Part shown: piece by piece, positions 1 to 8,335 of the stretch
Numbering within the stretch: position 1 is the first letter of the stretch
Layout: the number at the start of each line of letters is the position of its first letter
Assembly: GCA_040797845.1 (NCBI GenBank)
Contig: JBFNFA010000006.1
Coordinates: forward strand, 124,001-188,000
Length of the DNA: 64,000 nucleotides
Direction of reading: 5' to 3'
DNA from: Clostridium_AW sp040797845
GTDB taxonomy: Bacteria; Bacillota; Clostridia; Clostridiales; Clostridiaceae
Position numbers and translations under genes: made by a program
Notes under the pieces: generated by a model
Told to the model about the DNA's origin: nothing
The model's database searches: none
Seen by the model: the letters and a program-made list of their open reading frames with translations, nothing else

Positions 1-522
1 ACTTACAGGCCCTACAATTTCAAGGAGTCTTCTACCATCTTCAGCCATTTCACTACTCTTTCCTTTGGTAATTACAAGTCCAAGTATTGAGGCAACTACA
101 ACTGAAACTCCTAAAGCTACAAATGACCCAATCTGTTTTGTCCAAAATTGTGCCACAATAAAAGCAACTATTGCAAGAGCTAATGCAGGTATAAATATCT
201 TATTTCCTATTAAGTTAGCCGCTTTTTCTTTAAACTCTTTAGATGATTCACTAAACTTATTATATTTTACAAGTTTAAGTGCTGAAATTATAGACATTAA
301 TAAAACAAGATACCCTATGATTGTATCATTTATAAATATATCTTTATTGCCCCATAGGAGTCCAATCCTGCTAAATGTGAAGATAAATCCCAAAATGCCC
401 CAAAAAAATGCAGTAGGAAGTTTTGAAGGGTGGTTTTTATCTTTTATAGTTACATATACTGAAAAAAAGCAGACCATACCAATTAAAATATACATTATCT
501 CTGTTAACGAATCTTTTAACAT
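1..522 (-). CDS. DUF979-family membrane protein, putative 5-oxoproline transporter subunit (3' end outside window)
   Basis: The first 174 codons are visible and the frame is open to the window edge. It starts at ATG 522, and the AGGAGG ribosome site begins inside the stop codon of the upstream gene, so the two are translationally linked. The fragment has several long hydrophobic segments (for example around residues 10-25, 35-50 and 60-80), as expected of a multi-spanning permease. The adjacent gene looks like DUF969, and DUF969/DUF979 pairs are annotated as the two subunits of a 5-oxoproline (pyroglutamate) transporter, often near pyroglutamyl peptidase. The family call rests on recognition plus this pairing, and the substrate is inferred. 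Pyroglutamate uptake would suit a glutamate fermenter. Confidence 0.7.
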   Translation of the reverse strand, partial: MLKDSLTEIMYILIGMVCFFSVYVTIKDKNHPSKLPTAFFWGILGFIFTFSRIGLLWGNKDIFINDTIIGYLVLLMSIISALKLVKYNKFSESSKEFKEKAANLIGNKIFIPALALAIVAFIVAQFWTKQIGSFVALGVSVVVASILGLVITKGKSSEMAEDGRRLLEIVGPVS

Positions 523-539
523 AATTTCACCCTCCTAAT

Positions 540-1232
540 CTATTCTTTATCATCTTGAGATTTTATTTGTGATTTATATTTTTTATCAAATTTTTTATCA
601 TAGTATAGAAATTGTATAGTACCTATAATCATTATAGCTAATGCAATAGGCAATGAAGCTTTAGCAACATCCACCGCTTCAACTATATAGCCTTGTTCCT
701 TCATAACACCAACAACTAAAAGAACTCCACTAGATGCAACAAAGAAATTCTGGCCAAAGAAATTACCATAATTTTCAACAGAACCTTCAAGACCTTTTAT
801 GGTTTCAATGTCTTCCTTATCAATTTCTCCATATCTATTTTCTCCAGCGCCCATTGCCATTGGTAATACAAGTGGTCTTATGAATTGAACATGACCTCCT
901 ATTCTTATACCAAACATTGCTGCAATTGTTCTTATTACTAAGTATAGTGATGTTAATTTTCCTACAGTGGCAGACTTAAGTTTACTAATTAAATAAGCTG
1001 CTCTTTCACGAAGACCATATCTCTCTAAAAGTCCTATAACAGGTAGGGAAATAATAAATATTGACATATATCTATTTTCTACAAATGCCCTTCCAAGTGT
1101 GGCCATAACATCGTTAAATGACATTCCAGATGCAAGCCCCGTAGCAATTCCTGCAAAAACAACAACTGCAATAGTATCTAGTTTCATAATAAAACCTACT
1201 AATATAATTAAAATACCAATTAACTTTATCAC
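540..1232 (-). CDS. DUF969-family membrane protein, putative 5-oxoproline transporter subunit
   Basis: A 230-residue very hydrophobic protein with about five to six predicted membrane segments and a charged lysine-rich C-terminus. It starts with GTG preceded by GGGGAG. The central motif GIRIGGHVQFIRPL and the segment around NYGNFFGQNFF are recognisable for DUF969. It ends 17 bases before the DUF979 gene, so the pair forms an operon. In the family the pair is assigned to 5-oxoproline uptake; nothing in the sequence itself proves the substrate. Confidence 0.72.
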   Translation of the reverse strand: MIKLIGILIILVGFIMKLDTIAVVVFAGIATGLASGMSFNDVMATLGRAFVENRYMSIFIISLPVIGLLERYGLRERAAYLISKLKSATVGKLTSLYLVIRTIAAMFGIRIGGHVQFIRPLVLPMAMGAGENRYGEIDKEDIETIKGLEGSVENYGNFFGQNFFVASSGVLLVVGVMKEQGYIVEAVDVAKASLPIALAIMIIGTIQFLYYDKKFDKKYKSQIKSQDDKE

Positions 1233-1446
1233 CTTATCAAATCTCCCCTTTGTATTTTTATATTATATAATACCAAAATATAAAATTTATTTTTGTATTC
1301 TACGCTACAAAAACAAGTGTTTTTTGTAATATTATAAATATTGTTTGTTTTGCATATTAAATAAACTCTGTTCCTCAGCCTCGTTGAAACATTGTTAACT
1401 TTTTTTGAAATTGAGTTTATTGTTTGGGAGTGATTTAATACACTAC
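1233..1446. other. Intergenic region upstream of the transporter pair
   Basis: No gene is seen. It holds the 5' region of the DUF969 gene, very AT-rich, with an inverted repeat ACAAAAACA-N3-GTTTTTTGT at 1307-1327 that could be an operator. A confident promoter cannot be chosen because several TATAAT-like hexamers overlap. Confidence 0.4.
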
Positions 1447-1498
1447 TAAAAAATAAAGACTACACACTCTCTAAATAAATGAGAATGTATAGTCTTTA
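1447..1498 (-). terminator. Intrinsic terminator after the frameshifted gene
   Basis: An imperfect inverted repeat (TAAAGACTA at 1454 pairing with TAGTCTTTA ending at 1498) is followed on the minus strand by six T residues. It separates the frameshifted gene at 1555-2003 from the transporter genes. Confidence 0.7.
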
Positions 1499-1554
1499 CG
1501 CTTTAATATTCTTTTATCATTTATATACCATACTTCTCTAAGCATAGTATATCT

Positions 1555-2003
1555 CTAGTTATTATTTTCATTCGATTTTTTACTCCAAATGTTTTTATAA
1601 AGGCTCGTCACAGTTAGATTTACTATTCCTTTTTCGTTTAATGAAATTTCTTTTTCCTCATAGGCCTCTCTTGGGAAAATATAAAAAGAAAAATCATCTC
1701 CATCATTATAATTTAATCCACTTGTTCCAAATACTGTGCTATCATAAACTCTACCATTATATTCTGCTATCATTTTAGCAGACATATAAGTTGAAAATGA
1801 ATTATTCCCTACAGTAGCATGACGTGCTCCAGAAATTAAAGTAGCACTGGTTAATGAGTATTTTCCACATGACCTAAGACCTATTCTATATCCTCCCGAA
1901 TTTGAACTACCCGTATTATCAATCCAATATACATATATCCTGTTAATTCCATCGTTGTATAACTCTTTTCCAATATTGCTCTCTTGTTTATTTTTCTTTT
2001 CAT
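1555..2003 (-). pseudogene. Frameshifted small protein of unknown function
   Basis: The intact frame downstream has no good start; its first ATG is at 1785, yet the protein-like sequence (a Tyr, Asn and Gly-rich stretch including IYVYWIDNTG) continues upstream to about 1985. An ATG at 2003 with an AGGAG site lies in another frame, which hits a stop after about 40 codons. One extra base in the A-rich run just after that ATG would join the two into a single 149-residue protein starting MKKKNKQE. This is therefore either a recent lesion or an assembly error in a homopolymer. I do not recognise the product. No signal peptide is apparent, and the C-terminus is Asn/Lys-rich. Confidence 0.55.
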
Positions 2004-2352
2004 TTTAATTAGCTCACTCCTGAAGAAAATATTAATTCCTTTAGCTCATACTATTTTGAGTATATGCTTATATAAGAATTGTATATGAGCTACTATTTAA
2101 TTATTCCACATTACCTCTTCTTTGATTATCATGTAATATTTAGTAAATAATTCTTAATCTATTATATCATTTAATATAAATAGTACCTAAATATATATTT
2201 TATCCCAAAACAAAAACAATCCACATTACTGATTGTTTTTTATCAACAATGTGGATAAATTCTGTAGGTGTTAAAAAGTTTGATCATTTTATTTAATATA
2301 TCTTTTTTTGTCCCGTAGATAAATCAGTTGTACTGAAGTATCCATTTATTAA
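2004..2352. other. Intergenic region between the S9 peptidase and the frameshifted gene
   Basis: No gene is seen. It carries the terminator hairpins of the peptidase at 2212-2256. The remainder, 2260-2350 and 2010-2200, is AT-rich with no clear repeat. Confidence 0.4.
2207..2256 (-). terminator. Terminator with two alternative hairpins after the S9 peptidase gene
   Basis: On the minus strand AAAAACAATC (2231-2240) can pair with GATTGTTTTT (2212-2221), giving a 10-bp stem that runs into a T-rich tail. A competing 9-bp stem pairs 2248-2256 (ATCCACATT) with 2219-2227 (AATGTGGAT). The two cannot form together because they share 2219-2221 and interleave. Confidence 0.6.
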
Positions 2353-4326
2353 TCATAAAACCCTAAAATCTTTCATACTTTCTCCAAGAATATAGTGTGA
2401 AAACCACATCAAATTCTGCTTCATAATAGCCACATTAATTCTTGGCTGGTCAGAACTATATGCCATTCCTTTAAATATAATTAATTCTGTATCAACTTCC
2501 ATATCCCTTAATCCTTGATATAGCTCATATGCATTTGGAGCTGGGACTCCTGCATCCTCTTCACCATGTTGAATCAAGGTGGGAGTGCAGGCTGATTTAA
2601 TATATGTTATTGGTGAAGTTTTAGCATATATCTCTGGATCATTCCATGGATTATCTCCTAAATACATCCTAATAGATTGAGGTATATCTGTATTCACATA
2701 ATAGGTAATCCAATCACTAATTCCACCTCCAACTGAAATAGCCTTAAATCTATCACTATATGTAGAACAGAAAGCTGATATATATCCCCCTTGGCTCCAT
2801 CCCATAACTCCTACTCTATCCTTATCTGCAATCCCCTTGTCAACTAGTGTATCCACCCCAGATATAACATCATTGTAGTCACCAATTCCCAGTTTTCTAT
2901 AGTTTGCTTTTAAGAATTCATTACCATAACCAGAACTTCCTCTGTAGTTTGGTTCTAAAACTATAAAGCCTTTTTCGATAAACTGTTCAATAGGATATTT
3001 CTCATTAAAATAATCTAAAAACATTGGAAAGGATGCCCAAGCCGGGCCACCATGGATTACCACTAATAAGGGATATTTTTTATTTGCGTCAAACTCTACT
3101 GGGGTTGATAAAACTCCCTCTATTTCAATGCCATCACTACTTTGCCATGAGATTATTTCCTTGTTACTTTTAAGCTTTCCTTTGAAAAAGCTATTTTCAT
3201 TCGTTATTTTCTTATCGTTTAAATAGATTTCAAAGGTTTCATTTGTTATAGCCTTATTATAGGATATATGATTTCCATCCCTTGTTATAGAAGCATCCAT
3301 TATAAAGCTATCTACTTTTTTGCTTAACATTTCCACAGCGCCATTCTCAGATAGCAACCCAATAAGATAATTAGTTTTATTCTGCCATCTAATTAAAATT
3401 CCTTTAGCTGTCCACCGTAATGGAATAACCGTACTATCAAAATCTGTTAAAGGTTGAATTAGCTCTCCATTATTAATATCATATATCTCTAGTGTACTGT
3501 CTTCTATATGGGTCTTATAGTAATCCTTTTCCCTTATGCTTGCTGAGTAACATATTTTGCTGCCTTCAGGAGAAAAGCAAACACTCCCACCCAACAACTT
3601 ATCTATATTCATCTTTTGTAGCTCTCCAGCTTTAATATCTAGTATGTATAGATCTCCATTAATATAATCTCTCATATTTGGGCTTGGTGTAGCCATAAAT
3701 ACAACCCTTTTCCCATCATTTGAAATATCAAATTCATGGATATGAAAATCCTTACCATCAGTTAGTTGATAAACAACGCTATTTTCGTGTTCATATTTAT
3801 CATTTTGTATCACTTTTTCTATTTCAATGTAATATAAACAATTATTCTGGTATTCCTTACCTATATGATGGAAATCTCCATATAGCTCCTTACGTTTCTT
3901 TATCGCCTCAGATTCTTTTGACTGTGCAACATAATAAAAACCCTTGCCAGTAGGCTCCCATTTGAATTTACTGACCCCTTCTTTCTCATCAGTAATTTGA
4001 ACCCCACTATAACCATCTATTGACTTAACAAAGATCTGATTTTTCTTATTATCCCCGTCACTAACTGGGCTAAGGTATGCGATATCCCTAGAATCTGGAG
4101 ACCATAATGGGTATGTACTATCTATATCCCTAGTTGTTAATGGGTAACATTGCCCCTTATCTTTTTCATATATCCATACATGATTCCTATATTTATTGTC
4201 TTTCCAGTTAGCTGTCTTCTTGACAAATGCTACGTTTTTGCCATCATCACTTATGCTTGTACCTGATAAGGTTGGCAATGAAATAATCTCTTCTATACTT
4301 AGATATGTTTTTTCATTCATTTTCAT
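2353..4326 (-). CDS. S9-family (acylaminoacyl/dipeptidyl) peptidase, possibly inactive
   Basis: A 657-residue cytoplasmic protein with no signal peptide. Residues 1-390 form the WD40-like beta-propeller (repeats such as YPLWSPDSRDIAYLSP), and residues 400-657 the alpha/beta hydrolase domain with HGGPAW (425-430), the nucleophile motif GWSQGGY (Ser511) and the acid in HGEEDAGVP (Asp591). In this family the catalytic His lies in a KGxxH-type motif near the C-terminus. Here the aligned motif reads KGMAYSSDQP with Tyr623 (codon TAT at 2458-2460), so the triad appears incomplete. Length is normal for S9C. Function would be oligopeptide trimming in amino-acid fermentation if the enzyme is active. 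It stands alone between its own terminator and glmS. Confidence 0.85.
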   Translation of the reverse strand: MKMNEKTYLSIEEIISLPTLSGTSISDDGKNVAFVKKTANWKDNKYRNHVWIYEKDKGQCYPLTTRDIDSTYPLWSPDSRDIAYLSPVSDGDNKKNQIFVKSIDGYSGVQITDEKEGVSKFKWEPTGKGFYYVAQSKESEAIKKRKELYGDFHHIGKEYQNNCLYYIEIEKVIQNDKYEHENSVVYQLTDGKDFHIHEFDISNDGKRVVFMATPSPNMRDYINGDLYILDIKAGELQKMNIDKLLGGSVCFSPEGSKICYSASIREKDYYKTHIEDSTLEIYDINNGELIQPLTDFDSTVIPLRWTAKGILIRWQNKTNYLIGLLSENGAVEMLSKKVDSFIMDASITRDGNHISYNKAITNETFEIYLNDKKITNENSFFKGKLKSNKEIISWQSSDGIEIEGVLSTPVEFDANKKYPLLVVIHGGPAWASFPMFLDYFNEKYPIEQFIEKGFIVLEPNYRGSSGYGNEFLKANYRKLGIGDYNDVISGVDTLVDKGIADKDRVGVMGWSQGGYISAFCSTYSDRFKAISVGGGISDWITYYVNTDIPQSIRMYLGDNPWNDPEIYAKTSPITYIKSACTPTLIQHGEEDAGVPAPNAYELYQGLRDMEVDTELIIFKGMAYSSDQPRINVAIMKQNLMWFSHYILGESMKDFRVL

Positions 4327-4458
4327 TAATAACCCCCCTAGTAACTATAATATCATTTAACTCGTAGTAATTATGTACATAGCTTATATTCTTAGCTAAC
4401 GTTTTATCAATTATATATTTTTTTATTTTATCCTCATTTATATTTCTTTTTCTTTTAG

Positions 4459-4506
4459 ACAAAAAAATCATCTCCCTATGGTATATGTTACCATAAAGAG
4501 ATGATT
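4459..4506 (-). terminator. Intrinsic terminator of glmS
   Basis: A long imperfect stem (AATCATCTC with GAGATGATT, and inner TATGGTA with TACCATA, spanning 4466-4506) is followed on the minus strand by TTTTTTTG. It sits about 50 bases after the glmS stop codon. Confidence 0.85.
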
Positions 4507-4558
4507 TCGACTCAACTTTTTTTAAAAACTATAAAATTCTTTAAATTAATGTGGACAA

Positions 4559-6385
4559 CTATTCTACTGTAACTGATTTTGCTAAATTCCTTGGCTTATC
4601 AACGTCACAACCTTTTTGCACTGCAGCATAATATGAATATAGCTGTAGTGGTATTACTGATAGCAATGGAGTAAACAATGAATTTACCTTTGGCAAGTAA
4701 ATAGTAGAATCTACTGTTTTTTCTATATCTTCATGTCCTTCTAGAGCTAAAGCTAATACCTTTGCTCCTCTTGTTTTTACTTCTTTTATATTGCTTACCA
4801 TTTTCTCAAATAAATCTTCTTGTGTTGCAAGAGCTATTACAATAGTTCCCTTTTCAATTAAAGCAATAGGACCATGTTTTAATTCTCCTCCAGCATAAGC
4901 TTCTGAGTGAATATAAGATATTTCCTTAAGTTTTAATGATCCTTCCATAGCTACTGCATAATCTAGCCCTCTTCCTAAAAAGAACATATCCTTATGCATG
5001 TATGTCTTTGATGCAAACTTCTGGACTACTTCTTTGTGTTTTAAACACTCTTCTGCTTTTTCTGGTAGAGCTAGCATCTCTGCCTTTAACTCTTCTATTT
5101 TTTCTTTACTCAATGTTCCTTTGTTTTCTGCAAAGAATAAACCTATTATATACATAGCTACAAGTTGTGTTTCATAAGCTTTAGTTGATGCAACAGCTAT
5201 TTCTGGTCCTGCCCAAGTGTATAGTATGTCATCAGCTTCTCTAGAAACTGAGCTTCCAACTACATTTGTTACCGCTATAACCCTAGCCCCTTGGCTTTTT
5301 GCCTCTCTTAGGGCAGCTAGTGTATCCGCTGTTTCTCCACTTTGACTTATTACTATCATTAAAGTGTTTTTATCTACTATTGGATTTCTATATCTAAATT
5401 CTGAAGCTATATCAACCTCTACAGGTATTCTAGCTAATTTTTCTATTACATATTTTCCAACTATTCCAGCATGGTATGCAGTTCCGCAGGCAACTATATA
5501 TACTTTATTTATATTGTCTATTTCTTCTTTGGTCATTTTTATATCATCAAGAGTTATATTTTTACCTAGCATTACTCTTGAAGTCATTGTATCTCTCATT
5601 ACCTTAGGCTGTTCATGTATCTCTTTTAACATGAAGTGTTCATATCCACCTTTTTCTGCCGCATCTGCATTCCAAGTTACATGGTAAACTTCTTTATTTA
5701 TTTCTTCTCCATCTTCATTAAATAACTTAACTCCATCTTTGGTCATAAGAACAAATTCTTTATCGTTTAAAAGATATACATTTCTTGTGTGGTTCAATAC
5801 TGCTGGTATATCTGATGCAATAAAGTATTCATCTTCACCGATTCCCACTATTAATGGGCTATCTTTTCTTACTGCAACTACCTTATCAGGTTCTTTACTG
5901 CATACTACCCCTATAGCATAACTTCCTTCCATTTTTGAAGTTGCAGCCATAACAGCTTTTAATAAATCACCTTTATAATAATAGTCTACTAAATGAGGAA
6001 TAACTTCTGTATCAGTTTCTGAAACAAATTTATATCCCTTTGAAGTTAACCATTCTCTTAATTGAAGATAGTTTTCTATTATACCGTTGTGAACAACGCT
6101 TATACTTTCATTTTCATTACTGTGAGGATGTGAATTCCTATCTGATGGCTCTCCATGAGTAGCCCATCTTGTATGTCCTATTCCAATATTACCTTTAATA
6201 GGATCATTAGATAATTTTCCTTCTAGATTTAATAGTCTTCCCTTACATTTAGTTGTTTTAATTTCATCCTCTTCGATTATAGCAACTCCTGCTGAGTCAT
6301 ATCCTCTGTATTCAAGTTTTGATAATCCTTCTACTAATATTGGAGATGCTTGTCTTTTTCCAATATAGCCTACTATTCCGCACAT
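4559..6385 (-). CDS. glmS: Glutamine--fructose-6-phosphate aminotransferase (isomerizing)
   Basis: Makes glucosamine-6-phosphate from fructose-6-phosphate and glutamine, the first step of UDP-GlcNAc and peptidoglycan precursor synthesis. The 608-residue product starts at ATG 6385, giving MCGIVGYIGK, so the catalytic Cys becomes residue 1 after Met removal. A longer frame to 6445 would run into the ribozyme and is rejected. The N-terminal glutaminase domain has GHTRWATHG and SVVHNGIIEN; two SIS sugar-isomerase domains follow, and the C-terminus KPRNLAKSVTVE is typical. The ribosome site is AAAGGAAG. It is preceded by a self-cleaving glmS ribozyme, so the product feeds back on its own mRNA. Confidence 0.98.
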   Translation of the reverse strand: MCGIVGYIGKRQASPILVEGLSKLEYRGYDSAGVAIIEEDEIKTTKCKGRLLNLEGKLSNDPIKGNIGIGHTRWATHGEPSDRNSHPHSNENESISVVHNGIIENYLQLREWLTSKGYKFVSETDTEVIPHLVDYYYKGDLLKAVMAATSKMEGSYAIGVVCSKEPDKVVAVRKDSPLIVGIGEDEYFIASDIPAVLNHTRNVYLLNDKEFVLMTKDGVKLFNEDGEEINKEVYHVTWNADAAEKGGYEHFMLKEIHEQPKVMRDTMTSRVMLGKNITLDDIKMTKEEIDNINKVYIVACGTAYHAGIVGKYVIEKLARIPVEVDIASEFRYRNPIVDKNTLMIVISQSGETADTLAALREAKSQGARVIAVTNVVGSSVSREADDILYTWAGPEIAVASTKAYETQLVAMYIIGLFFAENKGTLSKEKIEELKAEMLALPEKAEECLKHKEVVQKFASKTYMHKDMFFLGRGLDYAVAMEGSLKLKEISYIHSEAYAGGELKHGPIALIEKGTIVIALATQEDLFEKMVSNIKEVKTRGAKVLALALEGHEDIEKTVDSTIYLPKVNSLFTPLLSVIPLQLYSYYAAVQKGCDVDKPRNLAKSVTVE

Positions 6386-6422
6386 AATAATCTTCCTTTC
6401 TATTTTTAAGGTTTTAACACCT

Positions 6423-6620
6423 GATTGATTTGTGCCAAAAATCACTTCTTGGTTTTGTCAATCTTTAACGGTAGTGCGATACCGTGGGGCACCCGCCGAA
6501 GATTCGATACTCCCCATCCTCGTCAACTCAAGTGAGGCTCTAAACCTTTGATTTAGTCAGTGGAACTTACTCAGCTGCAAGCTGAGTTTCCTAGTTATAT
6601 CACTTAAGTTCTGGCGCTTT
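6423..6620 (-). ncRNA. glmS ribozyme: glmS ribozyme (glucosamine-6-phosphate-activated self-cleaving RNA)
   Basis: Core segments conserved in glmS ribozymes can be read on the minus strand. AGCGCCAGAACT starts at 6618, with cleavage expected between A6618 and G6617. Then come GTTGACGAGGATGGGG, TCGGCGGGTGCCCC and ACCGTTAAAGATTGACAAAACC. The P4 stem closes with GATTGA (6458-6463) pairing TCAATC (6423-6428), which puts the 3' boundary about 38 bases before the glmS ATG. In this class glucosamine-6-phosphate is the cofactor for cleavage, after which the mRNA is degraded. Confidence 0.96.
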
Positions 6621-6687
6621 ATTATTAATACTATTCTCTTATATCACCTATCACCTCCTAAAAACTTTTAAAATAAGTCACTTATAT

Positions 6688-6717
6688 ATTATATTTTTAT
6701 ATAGTCAATTTGGTCAA
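6688..6717 (-). promoter_or_regulatory. Promoter of glmS
   Basis: TTGACC (6712-6717) and TATAAT (6688-6693) are separated by 18 bases on the minus strand. Transcription would begin about 60 bases before the ribozyme cleavage site, so glmS has its own promoter downstream of glmM. Confidence 0.65.
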
Positions 6718-6724
6718 TAACAAA

Positions 6725-6769
6725 TTTTACAAATAGCCAAAGGCTATTCCATTATTTTAATGGAATAGC
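6725..6769 (-). terminator. Weak terminator after glmM
   Basis: A perfect 12-bp stem (GCTATTCCATTA with TAATGGAATAGC, 6743-6769) spans the end of glmM, with an alternative hairpin AATAGCC-TTT-GGCTATT at 6732-6748. The following tract TTTGTAAAATTTG is only moderately T-rich, so some readthrough into glmS is likely. Confidence 0.45.
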
Positions 6770-8113
6770 TGCCTTTTCTTCTATTAATTTTGCCAAATTG
6801 TGAGCTATTACATCTATTTCTTCTTGGTCTTCTCCCTCAAGCATAACTCTAACTAGAGGCTCAGTACCTGAAGGTCTTATTAGTACTCTTCCCTTGCCAT
6901 TCATTTTTTCTTCTATTTTTTCTATCTCTTCTGCTATTTCTCTATCTTCTATATATATTTTCTTTTTGTCATTTGGAACTTTAGCATTTACTAACACTTG
7001 TGGTAGTTCTCTCATTATTGAGGTTAATTCTGATAATTTTTTTCCACTTTTCTTAACTATTGCTGAAAGTTGAAGGGCAGTTACCAATCCATCTCCTGTA
7101 GTGTTGTGTTCTAAGAATATAATATGTCCTGATTGTTCTCCTCCAATTTTATATCCTTCTTTTAACATCTCTTCTAAAACATATCTATCTCCAACCTTTG
7201 TCTTTACAAGGTCTATTTTTTCTTTATCCATAGCAATAAATAATCCCATATTGCTCATAACAGTAACAACCACAGTATTTCTATCTAGCTTGCCCTGTTC
7301 TTTCATATGTTTTCCACAGATAGCCATTATGAAGTCTCCATTTACTAGATTACCCTTTTCGTCAACAGCTAAGCATCTATCTGCATCTCCATCAAAGGCT
7401 AGTCCTAAATCACATCCATTATCTACTACGAATTTCATTAAATCTTCTGGATGAGTGGATCCACAGTTTTTATTTATGTTTATTCCATTAGGTTTATTAT
7501 TTATAGGATATATCTCTGCTCCCAATTCTTTAAAACCTTCAACTGCTGCTTTGTATGCCGCTCCATTAGCACAATCTAAGGCAATTTTCATACCTTTTAG
7601 ATCTGTATTTACAGTTGATACTGCGTAGTTTATATAATCTTTTAAAGCTGTTCCTTCTTCAATTGTTCTTCTTCCTATACCTTCTCCTATTGGACATGGT
7701 ACTCCTTCAAAATTATTTTCTATTAACATTTGTATTTTATCTTCTAATTCATCAGAAAGCTTATAGCCTTGTCCATCAAAAAACTTTATTCCATTATATT
7801 CTACTGGATTATGAGAAGCTGATATAACTACTCCAGCATCTGCTTCATATTTTCTTGTTAAATGTGCTATTGCTGGTGTTGGAACTACCCCTAAGCATAC
7901 TGCTTCTGCACCTACAGAAAGTATCCCTGCTACTAATGCACTTTCTAACATATGACCAGAAACTCTCGTGTCCATTCCCACTAATATTTTAGGTTTATGT
8001 GTTCCATTAGTTAGTACATAAGCACCCGCTTTACCAAGGTTATATGCAAGACTAGCTGTTAATTCCTTATTAGCTATCCCTCTTACTCCATCTGTACCAA
8101 ACATTCTACCCAT
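6752..8113 (-). CDS. glmM: Phosphoglucosamine mutase
   Basis: Converts glucosamine-6-phosphate to glucosamine-1-phosphate, the step after GlmS. The 453-residue product is full length and starts MGRMFGTDGVRG. The phosphoserine loop is SASHNP with Ser100 as the catalytic serine. The metal site is DGDADR, the sugar-binding loop GGEQSGH, and the phosphate-binding loop RPSGTEP near the C-terminus. In Firmicutes glmM follows cdaA-cdaR, and GlmM is known to interact with CdaA in several of them. Here ptb-buk and an FAD enzyme lie in between. Confidence 0.97.
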   Translation of the reverse strand: MGRMFGTDGVRGIANKELTASLAYNLGKAGAYVLTNGTHKPKILVGMDTRVSGHMLESALVAGILSVGAEAVCLGVVPTPAIAHLTRKYEADAGVVISASHNPVEYNGIKFFDGQGYKLSDELEDKIQMLIENNFEGVPCPIGEGIGRRTIEEGTALKDYINYAVSTVNTDLKGMKIALDCANGAAYKAAVEGFKELGAEIYPINNKPNGININKNCGSTHPEDLMKFVVDNGCDLGLAFDGDADRCLAVDEKGNLVNGDFIMAICGKHMKEQGKLDRNTVVVTVMSNMGLFIAMDKEKIDLVKTKVGDRYVLEEMLKEGYKIGGEQSGHIIFLEHNTTGDGLVTALQLSAIVKKSGKKLSELTSIMRELPQVLVNAKVPNDKKKIYIEDREIAEEIEKIEEKMNGKGRVLIRPSGTEPLVRVMLEGEDQEEIDVIAHNLAKLIEEKAAIPLK

Positions 8114-8280
8114 AGATAAATACCTCTCTTTTTACATATTTAAATTTTTCCTTCAAATTAATATCTTTTCTATGTTATGTTACTTTTTTTCAACAGGCCA
8201 TAAAAATATTATAATATAATTCTTTAATACTAACAACCTCAAGGAAACATGTAAATATTAGTGTTCTCAAAATATTAATA

Positions 8281-8319
8281 AAATAAAAAATGCGAAGTAA
8301 TTTTAAAAATCACTCCGCA
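8281..8319 (-). terminator. Intrinsic terminator of the ptb-buk transcript
   Basis: The arms TGCGAAGTAATTTT and AAAATCACTCCGCA (8291-8319) form a stem whose mismatches on DNA include G-U pairs in RNA, followed on the minus strand by TTTTTTATTT. It separates buk from glmM. Confidence 0.8.
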
Positions 8320-8335
8320 ATATTTTACTTATGTT

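Noticed and set aside
65..538. Plus-strand reading frame of 157 codons at the window start
   Set aside because: It is antisense to the DUF979 gene, which has a clear start, ribosome site and membrane protein character.
6386..6445. Upstream extension of the GlmS protein
   Set aside because: It would remove the essential N-terminal Cys and lies in the ribozyme.
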